Source: Alphaproteobacteria bacterium (GTDB taxonomy: Bacteria; Myxococcota_A; UBA796; GCA-2862545). From it: 64,000 nucleotides of DNA. This document shows positions 21,653 through 29,638 of the stretch, piece after piece. The notes beneath the pieces are model-generated. The model did not search any database, was not told where the DNA came from, and was given only the letters and a program-made list of their open reading frames with translations. Location of the stretch: assembly GCA_020632925.1 (NCBI GenBank), contig JACKER010000012.1, forward strand, positions 124,001 to 188,000. The letters run 5' to 3'. Every line of letters begins with the position of its first letter. The first letter of the stretch is position 1. The translations under genes and the position numbers were made by a program.

Positions 21653-22248
21653 TCGAACCTCGCACCCTGCTTCTCGGGGCGTTGGCCACGGTGTGTTTCT
21701 CGCTGACCGGCTACGTCCTGGTGCCCGCGCTCGGCGTCGAGACCACCCCGATCACCCTCGAGAACGGCCGGGCCTATCCGCCGGTCCTGTCGGAACAAGC
21801 AGCCCAGGGACGAGAGGTGTACCGCGACCTGGGCTGCGTCTACTGCCACAGCCAGCAGGTCCGACCCGAGACCTTCGGAGCCGACCTGGACCGAGGCTGG
21901 GGGCGGCGTGGGAGTCTCCCGGTCGACTACGTCGGGCAGCAGCCCCCGCTCCTCGGGACCATGCGGACCGGGCCCGACCTCGCCGACATCGGGACGCGCC
22001 AGCCGAGTGAGACCTGGCACCTGCTGCACCTGTACGACCCGCAGCTGACCTCCCCAGGCTCGAACATGCCGCCGTTCCGGTTCCTTTTCGACGAGGTCGA
22101 GGGACACGACGAGCGCGCGCTCACGCTCCCGGAGGGCACGGTCGCAAACGGTGTCTCGGTGGTGCCGACCGCGCGGGCGAGTGCCCTGGTCGCCTACCTG
22201 CAAGCCCTTCAGCAGCCCCCCGACGTGACTGGAAGTTCCGATGAGTGA
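21649..22248 (+). CDS. ccoO: cbb3 oxidase monohaem subunit CcoO
   Basis: The 199-residue membrane-anchored c-type cytochrome has an N-terminal TM anchor, then GREVYRDLGCVYCHSQQVRPE (CVYCH haem site and the CcoO-specific SQQVRP), RTGPDLADIG, and the Met ligand in SPGSNMPPFRFLF. It hands electrons from CcoP or soluble cytochrome to CcoN. The start overlaps ccoN by 4 bp. Confidence 0.95.
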   Translation: MIEPRTLLLGALATVCFSLTGYVLVPALGVETTPITLENGRAYPPVLSEQAAQGREVYRDLGCVYCHSQQVRPETFGADLDRGWGRRGSLPVDYVGQQPPLLGTMRTGPDLADIGTRQPSETWHLLHLYDPQLTSPGSNMPPFRFLFDEVEGHDERALTLPEGTVANGVSVVPTARASALVAYLQALQQPPDVTGSSDE

Positions 22249-22864
22249 CCTCGACGAACCCGACATCGCAGCGCTCCACAAGGCCGTGCTCCGGGAGCAG
22301 AAGGAGCCGATCGAGGGCCGGGAGCCCGTTCCCATCTGGATGGGTGCGGTCTTCGTTGTGCTGATCGCCTGGGGCGGTTGGTACCTCGGTCGCTACGACG
22401 CCCGTTTCGACACGCAGCGAGCCGACATGCAACCTCTGGTCACCGAGGTGAAGTCATCGCCCCCATCCGAGCCCAACACGGCGCGTGGCGATGCCGCCAT
22501 GGTCGAGCGAGGGGCGGAGCTGTTCGGTGGACGCTGCGCCGCGTGCCACCAGGCCACCGGAAAGGGCCTCCCCGGTGTCGCCCCTCCACTCGATGGTTCG
22601 GAGTGGGTCACCGGTGATCCTGAGCGAACGACCCGTGTCGTGTTGCACGGCCTCACAGGTCCCATCGAAGTCGCGGGCCAGCCCTGGAACGGTGCCATGC
22701 CGGCCTGGGGCGCGACGATGACGGACGCCGAGGTCGCGGCCGTGCTCAGCTACATACGAACGGCCTGGTCGAATGACGCCGGGACGGTGTCTCTGGAGGA
22801 CGTCAAGCAAGTTCGGGACGCCCACGCAGACCGGAGCGCTCCATGGACCGCCGACGAGCTCTAG
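22241..22864 (+). CDS. ccoP: CcoP-like membrane cytochrome c, single haem
   Basis: The 207-residue protein has one TM helix (IWMGAVFVVLIAWGGWYLG) and one CAACH site (RCAACHQATGKGLPGVAPPLDG) with a Met in GAMPAWGATMTD. Position and topology are those of CcoP, but classic CcoP has two haem domains; only one is present, so this may be a shortened CcoP or a CcoO-type donor. It overlaps ccoO by 8 bp and the P-type ATPase by 22 bp. Confidence 0.85.
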   Translation: MSDLDEPDIAALHKAVLREQKEPIEGREPVPIWMGAVFVVLIAWGGWYLGRYDARFDTQRADMQPLVTEVKSSPPSEPNTARGDAAMVERGAELFGGRCAACHQATGKGLPGVAPPLDGSEWVTGDPERTTRVVLHGLTGPIEVAGQPWNGAMPAWGATMTDAEVAAVLSYIRTAWSNDAGTVSLEDVKQVRDAHADRSAPWTADEL

Positions 22865-24666
22865 CCTGCGCCTGCCTCCCCGAGCCGGATCTCGCAGACT
22901 GGCTCCGCCTGGGTCTTGGCATCGTGATCTCCGGCCAGCTCATGCTGCTGAGCCTCGCGCTCAACCTGTCCACCATCCAGCCTGCGATCCGCGGCCGAAT
23001 CGAGCTGGCAGTCCTCGGCCTCACGGTGCTCGGGGTCGTCCTGCTTGGCCCGGAGCTGGTGTTGGGCCTCCAGCAGGCCTGGCGCCGTCGCGAAGCGTCA
23101 CTCGAGGCGATGTTCGGCCTCGCCTTCCTGGGCGGACTGGGAGCGTCCGCACTCGGTCTGGTGACGGGTGGCCCCGTGTTCTTCGAAGTGATCACGGTCG
23201 TGTTGTGCGTACACGCCTTGGGCCAGCGCCTCAAGGCCCGCTTCTGGGCGACAGCGATGGACCGCGTCGAGGCGTCCGGGTTGCTACCTCGCGAAGCGAA
23301 TCGCTTGGACGGCGACGCGCTACGTCGCATCCAGGTCGATGCCCTTCGAACCGGAGACCGCGTCGTGGTGTACGACGGCGAGCGCGCCCCGGCCAGCGGG
23401 CGGGTCGTCGAGGGCTCTGCGTGGCTCCAGACGGACGACGTCGATGGCGCGCGCGTTCCGCGCTGGATCGGCCCTGGAGATGACGTCCCGGGTGGGGCCG
23501 CGGTACGTGGGGGCACCCTCCGCATGCAAGTCGACGATCTCGGCACGGACGAGCTCGGACACACGCGCGAGGCCCTGGTGCGTGCCTACGCCAGCGACCC
23601 GGCCTCTGGATTGGCCACCCAGCTCGCGCGCTTGTTCGTTCCCGTCGTCGTGAGCGCGGCCGCGGTCGCCGGTCTGGCCTGGTCGGCTTGGTCGGGGCCT
23701 CGGGACGGCTTCATGGTGGCGACTGCCGTCCTGTTGGTCGCATGTCCCTGTGGGTTCGGCCTCGCGACCCCCGTGGCGACCTGGGCGGCCGCGAGTCGGC
23801 TCGCCTCGTATGGGGTCCACGTTCGCCGACCCGCAGCGCTGGAAGCACTCGCCGGCGTCCAGCTCGTGGTCCTCGACAAGACCGGCACTCTGACCGAGCT
23901 GGTGCCGCGATTGCGAACCACGGAAGGGGCCGTGACGCGATGGGTCGGTGCCGTCCAACAGTGGTTCGATCACCCCATCGCCCGACTCCTGTGGCGAGGT
24001 GGGGCCGACTCCCCGACTGTCCGGAACCCTGCGCCGCTCCCCGCTGGGGGCGTCGCTGCCGAGGTGTTCGACCAGGGGGCGTGGCGGACCCTGCAGATCG
24101 TCCCCATCGAGATGCGGAGAGACCTGGGTGTGTGGGTTGATGGTGAGCTGACCGAGGTAGTCGGTGTCGACGAACAACTGACGTCAGGAGTCTCTGACGT
24201 CGTGCGAGCGCTCGCGGAACTGGGAGTGCAAGCGCGGATCCTCACTGGCGATCGCGTGGACCCCAGGCTGGGCGTTCCCTTCGAGGGCGGCGCGTCCCCC
24301 TCCGAGAAAGCACGACGGGTGCGCGAGCTCCGCCAAGCAGGCCTGGTCGCATTCGTCGGCGATCGACCCAACGACCTGGCTGCGATGGCGGAAGCTGACG
24401 TGGCCATCGCGGTCCCGGGAGCCAGTCCACTCATCGTGGAGAATGCCGACCTTCGCGTGGATGCCCTGGCGCGACTCCCCGGCGCTGTGCGGAGCGCGCG
24501 GTCCTTGAGAGCCCGACTACGGAGGCTCCTTCTCCTGTCGCTGGGTGGCAACGCGGCGGGAATCTCGGCTGCGGTCTTCGGGCTCCTCCATCCCGTCGCG
24601 GCGGCTCTCATCATGGCGTTGTCCAGCCTCGCAGTGACCCTGCTGGCCGTGCCCCGAGAGCCGTGA
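22843..24666 (+). CDS. ccoI: CcoI/FixI-like copper P-type ATPase with degenerate motifs
   Basis: The 607-residue P1B ATPase is encoded with the cbb3 oxidase, where CcoI exports Cu for CuB assembly. It keeps the membrane CPC motif (VACPCGFGLATP), phosphorylation site DKTGTLTE, HP locus (FDHPIARLL) and TGDR. Oddities: no N-terminal metal-binding domain, a much shortened nucleotide-binding domain, the actuator TGES loop replaced by DGAR in TDDVDGARVP, and hinge GDGxND changed to GDRPND. It may be a low-activity or non-hydrolytic variant; a sequencing cause is unlikely because the frame is intact. ATG 22843 has CGGAGCGCTCC before it. Confidence 0.82.
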   Translation: MDRRRALACACLPEPDLADWLRLGLGIVISGQLMLLSLALNLSTIQPAIRGRIELAVLGLTVLGVVLLGPELVLGLQQAWRRREASLEAMFGLAFLGGLGASALGLVTGGPVFFEVITVVLCVHALGQRLKARFWATAMDRVEASGLLPREANRLDGDALRRIQVDALRTGDRVVVYDGERAPASGRVVEGSAWLQTDDVDGARVPRWIGPGDDVPGGAAVRGGTLRMQVDDLGTDELGHTREALVRAYASDPASGLATQLARLFVPVVVSAAAVAGLAWSAWSGPRDGFMVATAVLLVACPCGFGLATPVATWAAASRLASYGVHVRRPAALEALAGVQLVVLDKTGTLTELVPRLRTTEGAVTRWVGAVQQWFDHPIARLLWRGGADSPTVRNPAPLPAGGVAAEVFDQGAWRTLQIVPIEMRRDLGVWVDGELTEVVGVDEQLTSGVSDVVRALAELGVQARILTGDRVDPRLGVPFEGGASPSEKARRVRELRQAGLVAFVGDRPNDLAAMAEADVAIAVPGASPLIVENADLRVDALARLPGAVRSARSLRARLRRLLLLSLGGNAAGISAAVFGLLHPVAAALIMALSSLAVTLLAVPREP

Positions 24667-25169
24667 TGACCAGACTCCACCAGCTGGGCCTCGTCCTTCT
24701 CGTGGTCGGCCAGGGGATCGCGACTGGTGAGTTGGGGATCGGCGTGGGCGTCGCGGTGGCGTGTTTGCTGGCCTGGACTCAACCCCTGCTTCGCCATGGG
24801 GTCGGGTCGTTCGCCATGGGGGGCATGGGGATGGCGGTCGGAGGCTGGGCGGACGCCTTGCTGGGTCTGGGAGCGAGCTGCCACGAGGCCGGGTTCTGGT
24901 CCCTGTCGACTCTGGGCATGGTGGTGGGCTGCACCCTGGCGTGCATTGCGGTCTGTCGGCTCGGCGGCGCTTCGGGACTCGACCCTCTCTTCCACGCCAC
25001 CACGCTCCTCGGCATGTTCGCGGGTGAACAGGTAATGGTCGCAGCCGCACTGCTGTTGGGACAGACCGCGGGCCACTGGACGCTGACGCTCGGCATGGCG
25101 GCGGGATCCGCCGTGGGTGCACTGACGGCGGGCCTTGTGCGGCAGGCCTACTCGTCGCCGTCCCCGTGA
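24666..25169 (+). CDS. small polytopic membrane protein of the oxidase operon
   Basis: The 167-residue protein has four to five hydrophobic helices and Gly/Met-rich segments (GVGSFAMGGMGMAVGG, LGASCHEAGFW, GMFAGEQVMVAAALLLG). The Met, Cys and His residues inside the helices could contact copper, which would fit its place right after the copper ATPase, but I know no family. ATG 24666 shares a base with the ATPase stop; GTG 24663 is an alternative. Confidence 0.65.
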   Translation: MTRLHQLGLVLLVVGQGIATGELGIGVGVAVACLLAWTQPLLRHGVGSFAMGGMGMAVGGWADALLGLGASCHEAGFWSLSTLGMVVGCTLACIAVCRLGGASGLDPLFHATTLLGMFAGEQVMVAAALLLGQTAGHWTLTLGMAAGSAVGALTAGLVRQAYSSPSP

Positions 25170-25195
25170 CTAGCTTGGAGGCAAACGGAGTTCCC

Positions 25196-25609
25196 ATGAA
25201 CGCGACCCTGCCCGAGATCATCGTGACCGAGTCCGACCATGAGCGACTGACGGCAATTCTGCGTGGTCTCCCCGCGCAACACGCCGTGGCCGTGCTCCTG
25301 CGCCGGGAGTTGGACCGGGCGGAGATCGTCGAGAGCATGGAGGTCCCCGGCGATGTCGTGACGATGAACTCCCAAGTGGTGCTCGAGGATCCCGAGACGG
25401 GACAGCGGCATCACGTCACGCTCGTCTACCCGAGTGCCGCGAACTTCGACGTCGGACGCCTGTCGATCCTCGCGCCGGTAGGGGCTGCGTTGCTGGGCTT
25501 GCGGCCGGGGCAGACGATCGACTGGCCGCTGCCGAGCGGGCGTGTCCGAACCATTCGTGTCGTCTCGGTCGACTGGCAGCCTGAAGCCGCTGGTGAGCTC
25601 GACCTCTGA
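25196..25609 (+). CDS. Rnk/GreA-C-terminal-type regulator
   Basis: The 137-residue protein begins MNATLPEIIVTESDHERL, with a helical N-terminus, then a GreA C-terminal (FKBP-like) domain: VVTMNSQVVLEDPETGQ, VTLVYPS, ILAPVGAALLGLRPGQTIDWPLPSG. This is the regulator of nucleoside diphosphate kinase (Rnk) family, which binds RNA polymerase near the secondary channel. It follows the oxidase operon by 26 bp with a GGAG site before ATG 25196. Confidence 0.88.
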   Translation: MNATLPEIIVTESDHERLTAILRGLPAQHAVAVLLRRELDRAEIVESMEVPGDVVTMNSQVVLEDPETGQRHHVTLVYPSAANFDVGRLSILAPVGAALLGLRPGQTIDWPLPSGRVRTIRVVSVDWQPEAAGELDL

Positions 25610-25651
25610 CGGTGGGGTCGAAGCGATCTGAAGTCGAGTGGCGGTAGGGCG

Positions 25652-26080
25652 TCAACCAGCAAGCGGTTCGACGGCCGGGCTGCCAGCTACGATATCGGCG
25701 ATGGTGGTTCGGTCCAGTTCGGCGAGCATGGCCGACTTCGCGCGCACCAAGGTCCTGGTGAGGGCACACCCTCCATCCAGCCGGCACAGGCTGTGGCCAG
25801 GCCGGAAGCACTCGACGAAGTCGAGGTTCGGTTCCAGGGCTCGCACCACCTCGCCCACCCGGATGTCGCTGGGGAGTCGAGCCAGCTGAACGCCTCCGCC
25901 TCGTCCTCGAAAGGTCTCGACAAAGCCGGCGCTCTGCAAACTCTGCACCACCTTCTGGACATGGGCGTGGGACAGCCCGTAGCGCTCGGCGAGGTCGGTG
26001 CTAGACAACCTCCTTGGCGTGACCGCCGCGAGCAGGATCAGCGCGCGGAGGCCGATGTCGGTGTGATCGGTGAGCTGCAT
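25652..26080 (-). CDS. nsrR: NsrR-like Rrf2 family nitric-oxide sensor
   Basis: The 142-residue winged-helix repressor begins MQLTDHTDIGLRALILLA with HTH SSTDLAERYGLSHAHVQKVVQSL and the wing GRGGGVQLA. Three cysteines in ECFRPGHSLCRLDGGCAL have the spacing of the NsrR [Fe-S] cluster. NsrR releases DNA when its cluster reacts with NO. It is divergent from a haemoglobin-NnrS operon, a classic NsrR regulon. The GTATCTGATAC palindrome lies in the shared promoter region. Confidence 0.85.
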   Translation of the reverse strand: MQLTDHTDIGLRALILLAAVTPRRLSSTDLAERYGLSHAHVQKVVQSLQSAGFVETFRGRGGGVQLARLPSDIRVGEVVRALEPNLDFVECFRPGHSLCRLDGGCALTRTLVRAKSAMLAELDRTTIADIVAGSPAVEPLAG

Positions 26081-26110
26081 GGAAGAACGGTCCGCCGGAA
26101 GATATGTGGA

Positions 26111-26121
26111 GTATCTGATAC
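26111..26121. promoter_or_regulatory. candidate NsrR operator
   Basis: GTATCTGATAC is an 11-bp perfect palindrome in the 61-bp gap between nsrR and the haemoglobin gene; a nearby GTATAC (26124-26129) extends the AT-rich symmetric region. Its place and the divergent Rrf2 gene suggest an operator. The match to published NsrR consensus is only general. Confidence 0.45.
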
Positions 26122-26141
26122 CAGTATACAGCGGAGCTGGA

Positions 26142-26534
26142 ATGAAGACCCCGTTGCTGACGGCATTCGACGAAGAGAACCTGCGAACCCTCGTGTATCG
26201 CTTCTATGAGCGCGTTCGCGAAGACGCACTCCTCGGACCCGTGTTCGAGCGCGCCATCGGGTCGGAGGATGCGAGCTGGGAGCCTCACCTTCAGACCATG
26301 ACCGACTTCTGGCACACGGTGATGCTCCACAAGGTCGCCTACAAGGGCAATCCCGTGGTTCGACACATGGCGGTCGACGGCATCGAGCCCCAGCACTTCG
26401 CGCGATGGATGGAGTTGTTCGAGGAGGTCGCGGTCGAGCTGTACGAGGAACCCGCGTCGACATACATCGTCGGCAGGGCTCAGAACATGCGCCGACACCT
26501 CACGCGCAACCTGTTCGGGGAGTCGGCCGCGTGA
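26142..26534 (+). CDS. group III truncated haemoglobin
   Basis: The 130-residue globin begins MKTPLLTAFDEENLRTLVYRFYERVREDALLGPVF and contains FWHTVMLHKVAYKGNPVVRHMAV, the proximal-His region of group III (P-type) truncated haemoglobins, then HFARWMELFEE. Likely detoxifies NO or binds O2 in the cytoplasm. Its stop overlaps the NnrS GTG start. Under likely NsrR control. Confidence 0.88.
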   Translation: MKTPLLTAFDEENLRTLVYRFYERVREDALLGPVFERAIGSEDASWEPHLQTMTDFWHTVMLHKVAYKGNPVVRHMAVDGIEPQHFARWMELFEEVAVELYEEPASTYIVGRAQNMRRHLTRNLFGESAA

Positions 26535-27679
26535 GCGCGCTCGAGCAGCTGGGTGCGAAGGGATTCCGGCCGTTCTTCCTCTTGGCTGGGATCTTCGCCG
26601 TGGTCGTCGTCCCGGCATGGGTGTGGTCGTTGACCGGTGGTCCCGCACCCCGTGGAGTCCTCGGTGGGATGTCGTGGCACGCCCACGAGATGATCTTCGG
26701 ATTCACCGTCGCGGTGATCTCCGGCTTTCTCCTGACGGCGGTGGAGAACTGGACGGGGCAGCCGACCCTGCGCGGCTCTGCACTCCTCGGGGTCGCGGGC
26801 GTCTGGGCAGCAGCCCGGATTGCGCTGTGGTGGCCAGGCTGGGTCGGCCCAGCACTGGATCTGATGGGGCTCCCCTTGGTAGCACTGGGAATCGGTCGAC
26901 CGCTATGGCAGACCCGGAACCTCCGCAACCTGCCGTTCGTCGCCCTGCTGGGTGGGCTGTGGCTCACCAATCTCACGGTTTACCTCGAGGCCGCCGGTGT
27001 TGTGCCCGGGAGCACAGCGGTCGCCCATCGCGTAGCTGTCCACCTGATTGCCGTGATCATCCTGGTCGTGGCCGGCCGGGTCGTGCCGATGTTCACGCGC
27101 AACGCGACCGGCGACGAGCGTGTGCACCGACTGGCGACCGTGGACCGTGTCGCGATCGGAGCGACCGTGGTGCTGGCCGCGCTCCAGCCATGGCCTACCG
27201 CGTCAGTCACTGGCGTTGTCGCCGGCGTCGCCGGCGCGGCGACTCTCGCTCGGATGTGGGGTTGGTGGAGCCCTGGAGTCTGGTCGCGGCCATTGCTGTG
27301 GGTGCTGCACCTCGGACATGCGTCCGTCGGTGTCGGCCTGTCGATGTCGGCTCTCGTCGCGATCGGCGTCCCTGTGGGCTCTTCGGCGCTCCACCTGATC
27401 ACCGTGGGCGGAATCGGGCTCCTGACCATCGGGATGATGGCGCGTGTCAGCCTGGGACACACCGGCCGGCCCATCTTCGTAGGCACTCGCGTGGCAGTCG
27501 CTTTCTCGGCCGTGGCACTCGCAGCGGTCGTCCGCGCGTTCGGACCGTTGCTCGAGCCGTCGCGCACGAGCACCTGGTGGTGGGGAGCAGCCGCCCTGTG
27601 GGCATTCGGATTCGCACTCTTCGTATGGATGTACGCCCGGATCCTGATCACACCGCGCGCGGATGGAAGGCCCGGATGA
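26531..27679 (+). CDS. nnrS: NnrS family haem-copper membrane protein
   Basis: The 382-residue protein has about 12 TM helices and the family signatures GFRPFFLLAGIFAV, SWHAHEMIFGFTVAVISGFLLTAVENWTG, RVVPMFTRNA and HLITVGGIGLLTIGMMARVSLGHTGRP. NnrS lessens nitrosative stress, protecting iron centres from NO. GTG 26531 overlaps the globin stop. With nsrR and the globin it makes a compact NO-defence unit beside the cbb3 oxidase. Confidence 0.93.
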   Translation: MSALEQLGAKGFRPFFLLAGIFAVVVVPAWVWSLTGGPAPRGVLGGMSWHAHEMIFGFTVAVISGFLLTAVENWTGQPTLRGSALLGVAGVWAAARIALWWPGWVGPALDLMGLPLVALGIGRPLWQTRNLRNLPFVALLGGLWLTNLTVYLEAAGVVPGSTAVAHRVAVHLIAVIILVVAGRVVPMFTRNATGDERVHRLATVDRVAIGATVVLAALQPWPTASVTGVVAGVAGAATLARMWGWWSPGVWSRPLLWVLHLGHASVGVGLSMSALVAIGVPVGSSALHLITVGGIGLLTIGMMARVSLGHTGRPIFVGTRVAVAFSAVALAAVVRAFGPLLEPSRTSTWWWGAAALWAFGFALFVWMYARILITPRADGRPG

Positions 27680-28281
27680 GCGACTCCATTCGACAGGCCA
27701 AGCGTCGGCTTCGCGTGGAGTTGGGAACTCTGCGGGCAAGCCTGACCGAAGCCGAGCGGGATCAGGCGTCGCGACGGGCATGTGCGATCTTGATGGCGAA
27801 TGACCTCTGGGGGCGCGCGCAGAGCGTCGCCCTGTTCCACTCCATGTCCGACGAGGTGTCGACTCAGATGCTCCTACGGTCCGCGTGGCGCATGGGACGA
27901 CGCGTGGCACTCCCGGTCACCCCGCCCTTGGGTGAGCCGCTCGAGTTCCGATGGGTGACGCCGTCGACGCCGCTGGTGCGCGCGCACTACGGAGCACTGG
28001 AACCTGGTCCCACTGCCGCTCGAGCGGAGCACGCCGACCTCGACCTGGTCATCGTCCCCGGGCTCGGCTTTGACGCACGAGGGGCCCGGCTCGGCTACGG
28101 CGGCGGGTACTATGACCGGACACTACGCAGCGCGGGTCCGGCCATCATGTTGGCTTTTGCGTGCCAGCGCGTCGCGACAGTTCCCGAGGAAGAGCACGAC
28201 GTTCGCGTTCGGGGGGTGGCCACCGAGACCGGGTGGATGAGTCCCGTCACCAACGGCGACGTCCCAGGAGGGGCCCCATGA
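27676..28281 (+). CDS. 5-formyltetrahydrofolate cyclo-ligase
   Basis: The 201-residue enzyme converts 5-formyl-THF to 5,10-methenyl-THF with ATP. Visible are KRRLRVELGTLRASLT at the N-terminus, the substrate loop EPLEFRWV, DLVIVPGLGFDARGARLGYGGGYYDR (the family signature) and the basic end. It overlaps nnrS (ATGA), so folate salvage is co-expressed with NO defence. Confidence 0.92.
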   Translation: MSDSIRQAKRRLRVELGTLRASLTEAERDQASRRACAILMANDLWGRAQSVALFHSMSDEVSTQMLLRSAWRMGRRVALPVTPPLGEPLEFRWVTPSTPLVRAHYGALEPGPTAARAEHADLDLVIVPGLGFDARGARLGYGGGYYDRTLRSAGPAIMLAFACQRVATVPEEEHDVRVRGVATETGWMSPVTNGDVPGGAP

Positions 28282-29549
28282 GAGAGCACTTCGTCGTCCT
28301 GGTGACGACGACACCGTCGCTGCACCCGTCGACACTCGAGCTCGCAACCCGACTCGCTGGGAGGGCGAATGCCGTCCTGCTGTTCCTGCACGTCACGCCG
28401 TTCCGGCAGACCGACGGTGAGGCGATGTTGTACTCGGCCCTGGACGTGGCCTCGGGCGAAGCAGAGGAATGGCTTACTGCACAGGCCCCCACCGACGTCG
28501 GCGTGCGGTACCGACACCGAATCGATGCCGGAGAGCCAGAGGAAGTGGTCGCGCACTTCGTTCGAGAGCATCAGGTGGATCTCGTCGTCATCGAGGAACC
28601 ACCGCGAAACTGGGTATCCGAGTCCCTGTGGCGCGGCCTGGCCGAGCGACTCATCCGGAGAGTGGATTGCCCCGTGGTGATCGGCGGACCCGGATTCCTT
28701 CGGTCCGTGCCACCCACCCGGGTCCCGGTGCAGTCCCCGCTCGACGACACGACTGTGGCCGAGCTCCTGAACGCGATGGTGGAGGCGCGTGTCGACGCCC
28801 TTCGCCGGTGGATGGACCACGCAGCGGATGCCGCCCGCCGGGTCGCGGACTCCGAGACGGTACGGCGATCCGTGGCTCTGGCCCGCCCTGCAGGTTCCCT
28901 CGAAAAGCGGAGCGAACGGCGACTCGTCGTCGAGCTGGATGAGCATGCACGAGCCCTCCGCGCGGTCGGCTGGCAACTCACCGTGGGCCAGGACGCATGG
29001 GGCGCCGGAGAGACCATGCCGTCGGCGAGCCCCGCGTTGGCGGAGTTCCTGATCCGTGTCCACGCCACAGGTCAGAGCACGTCTCTACCCCTCGCCATTC
29101 AGGACGAACGGGATGGCCTGGTCGTGCTTTCGGCAGCCGTCGTCGAGAACGGCCAGAGCGTGCTTTTCTTCGCGTTCGAGGCCGAGGCGGACTTCCTGCG
29201 TATCCTCGGCCAACCCGGTCCGCTCCCCACCTTCGAGACCTACGCATTCGACAGGCGCGGCCTGATGCTCTCCAACAGCAAGTTCCCTGACCACCTCCTC
29301 GACGCCGGCCTACTGCCCGAGGGTCTGCAGACACCCCTGCGCCTTCGGGTGGCGGAGCCCTCGGCAGGACCGATCGAGGCGTGGCCCCTGACCCTTAGTG
29401 CCCAGCAGGCCACGCTCGAGAAAGACGGGTTCAACACGCAAGGGTACCTGGACTATCGGGGTACACCGGTAGTCGGCGCGTGGCGGTGGGTTTCCGACTA
29501 TGGTTTCGGGGTCGCTGCCGAGGTGGACCGAGACTCCGCGTATCGCTGA
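28278..29549 (+). CDS. Usp domain plus dCache-like sensor protein, C-terminus truncated
   Basis: Residues 1-150 form a universal stress protein domain (VVLVTTTPSLHPSTLELATRLA ... LVVIEEPP ... RRVDCPVVIGG). A helical linker follows, then a partial Cache-like sensor ending YLDYRGTPVVGAWRWVSDYGFGVAAEVDRDSAYR. In related proteins the YRGxPVVGAWRW...EVD segment is followed by a TM helix and a kinase or cyclase; here a stop follows at once and an unrelated accessory region begins. The effector half was therefore probably lost at the island boundary. The start overlaps the folate gene (ATGA). Confidence 0.72.
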   Translation: MREHFVVLVTTTPSLHPSTLELATRLAGRANAVLLFLHVTPFRQTDGEAMLYSALDVASGEAEEWLTAQAPTDVGVRYRHRIDAGEPEEVVAHFVREHQVDLVVIEEPPRNWVSESLWRGLAERLIRRVDCPVVIGGPGFLRSVPPTRVPVQSPLDDTTVAELLNAMVEARVDALRRWMDHAADAARRVADSETVRRSVALARPAGSLEKRSERRLVVELDEHARALRAVGWQLTVGQDAWGAGETMPSASPALAEFLIRVHATGQSTSLPLAIQDERDGLVVLSAAVVENGQSVLFFAFEAEADFLRILGQPGPLPTFETYAFDRRGLMLSNSKFPDHLLDAGLLPEGLQTPLRLRVAEPSAGPIEAWPLTLSAQQATLEKDGFNTQGYLDYRGTPVVGAWRWVSDYGFGVAAEVDRDSAYR

Positions 29550-29638
29550 CGCCGAGGGTGGTCACGGGGAGACGGCGGGGAGACGATTCCGCTGGCAACA
29601 GTGATCTCGGCTGATCACGATGGTCGTGAGGACCCGTC

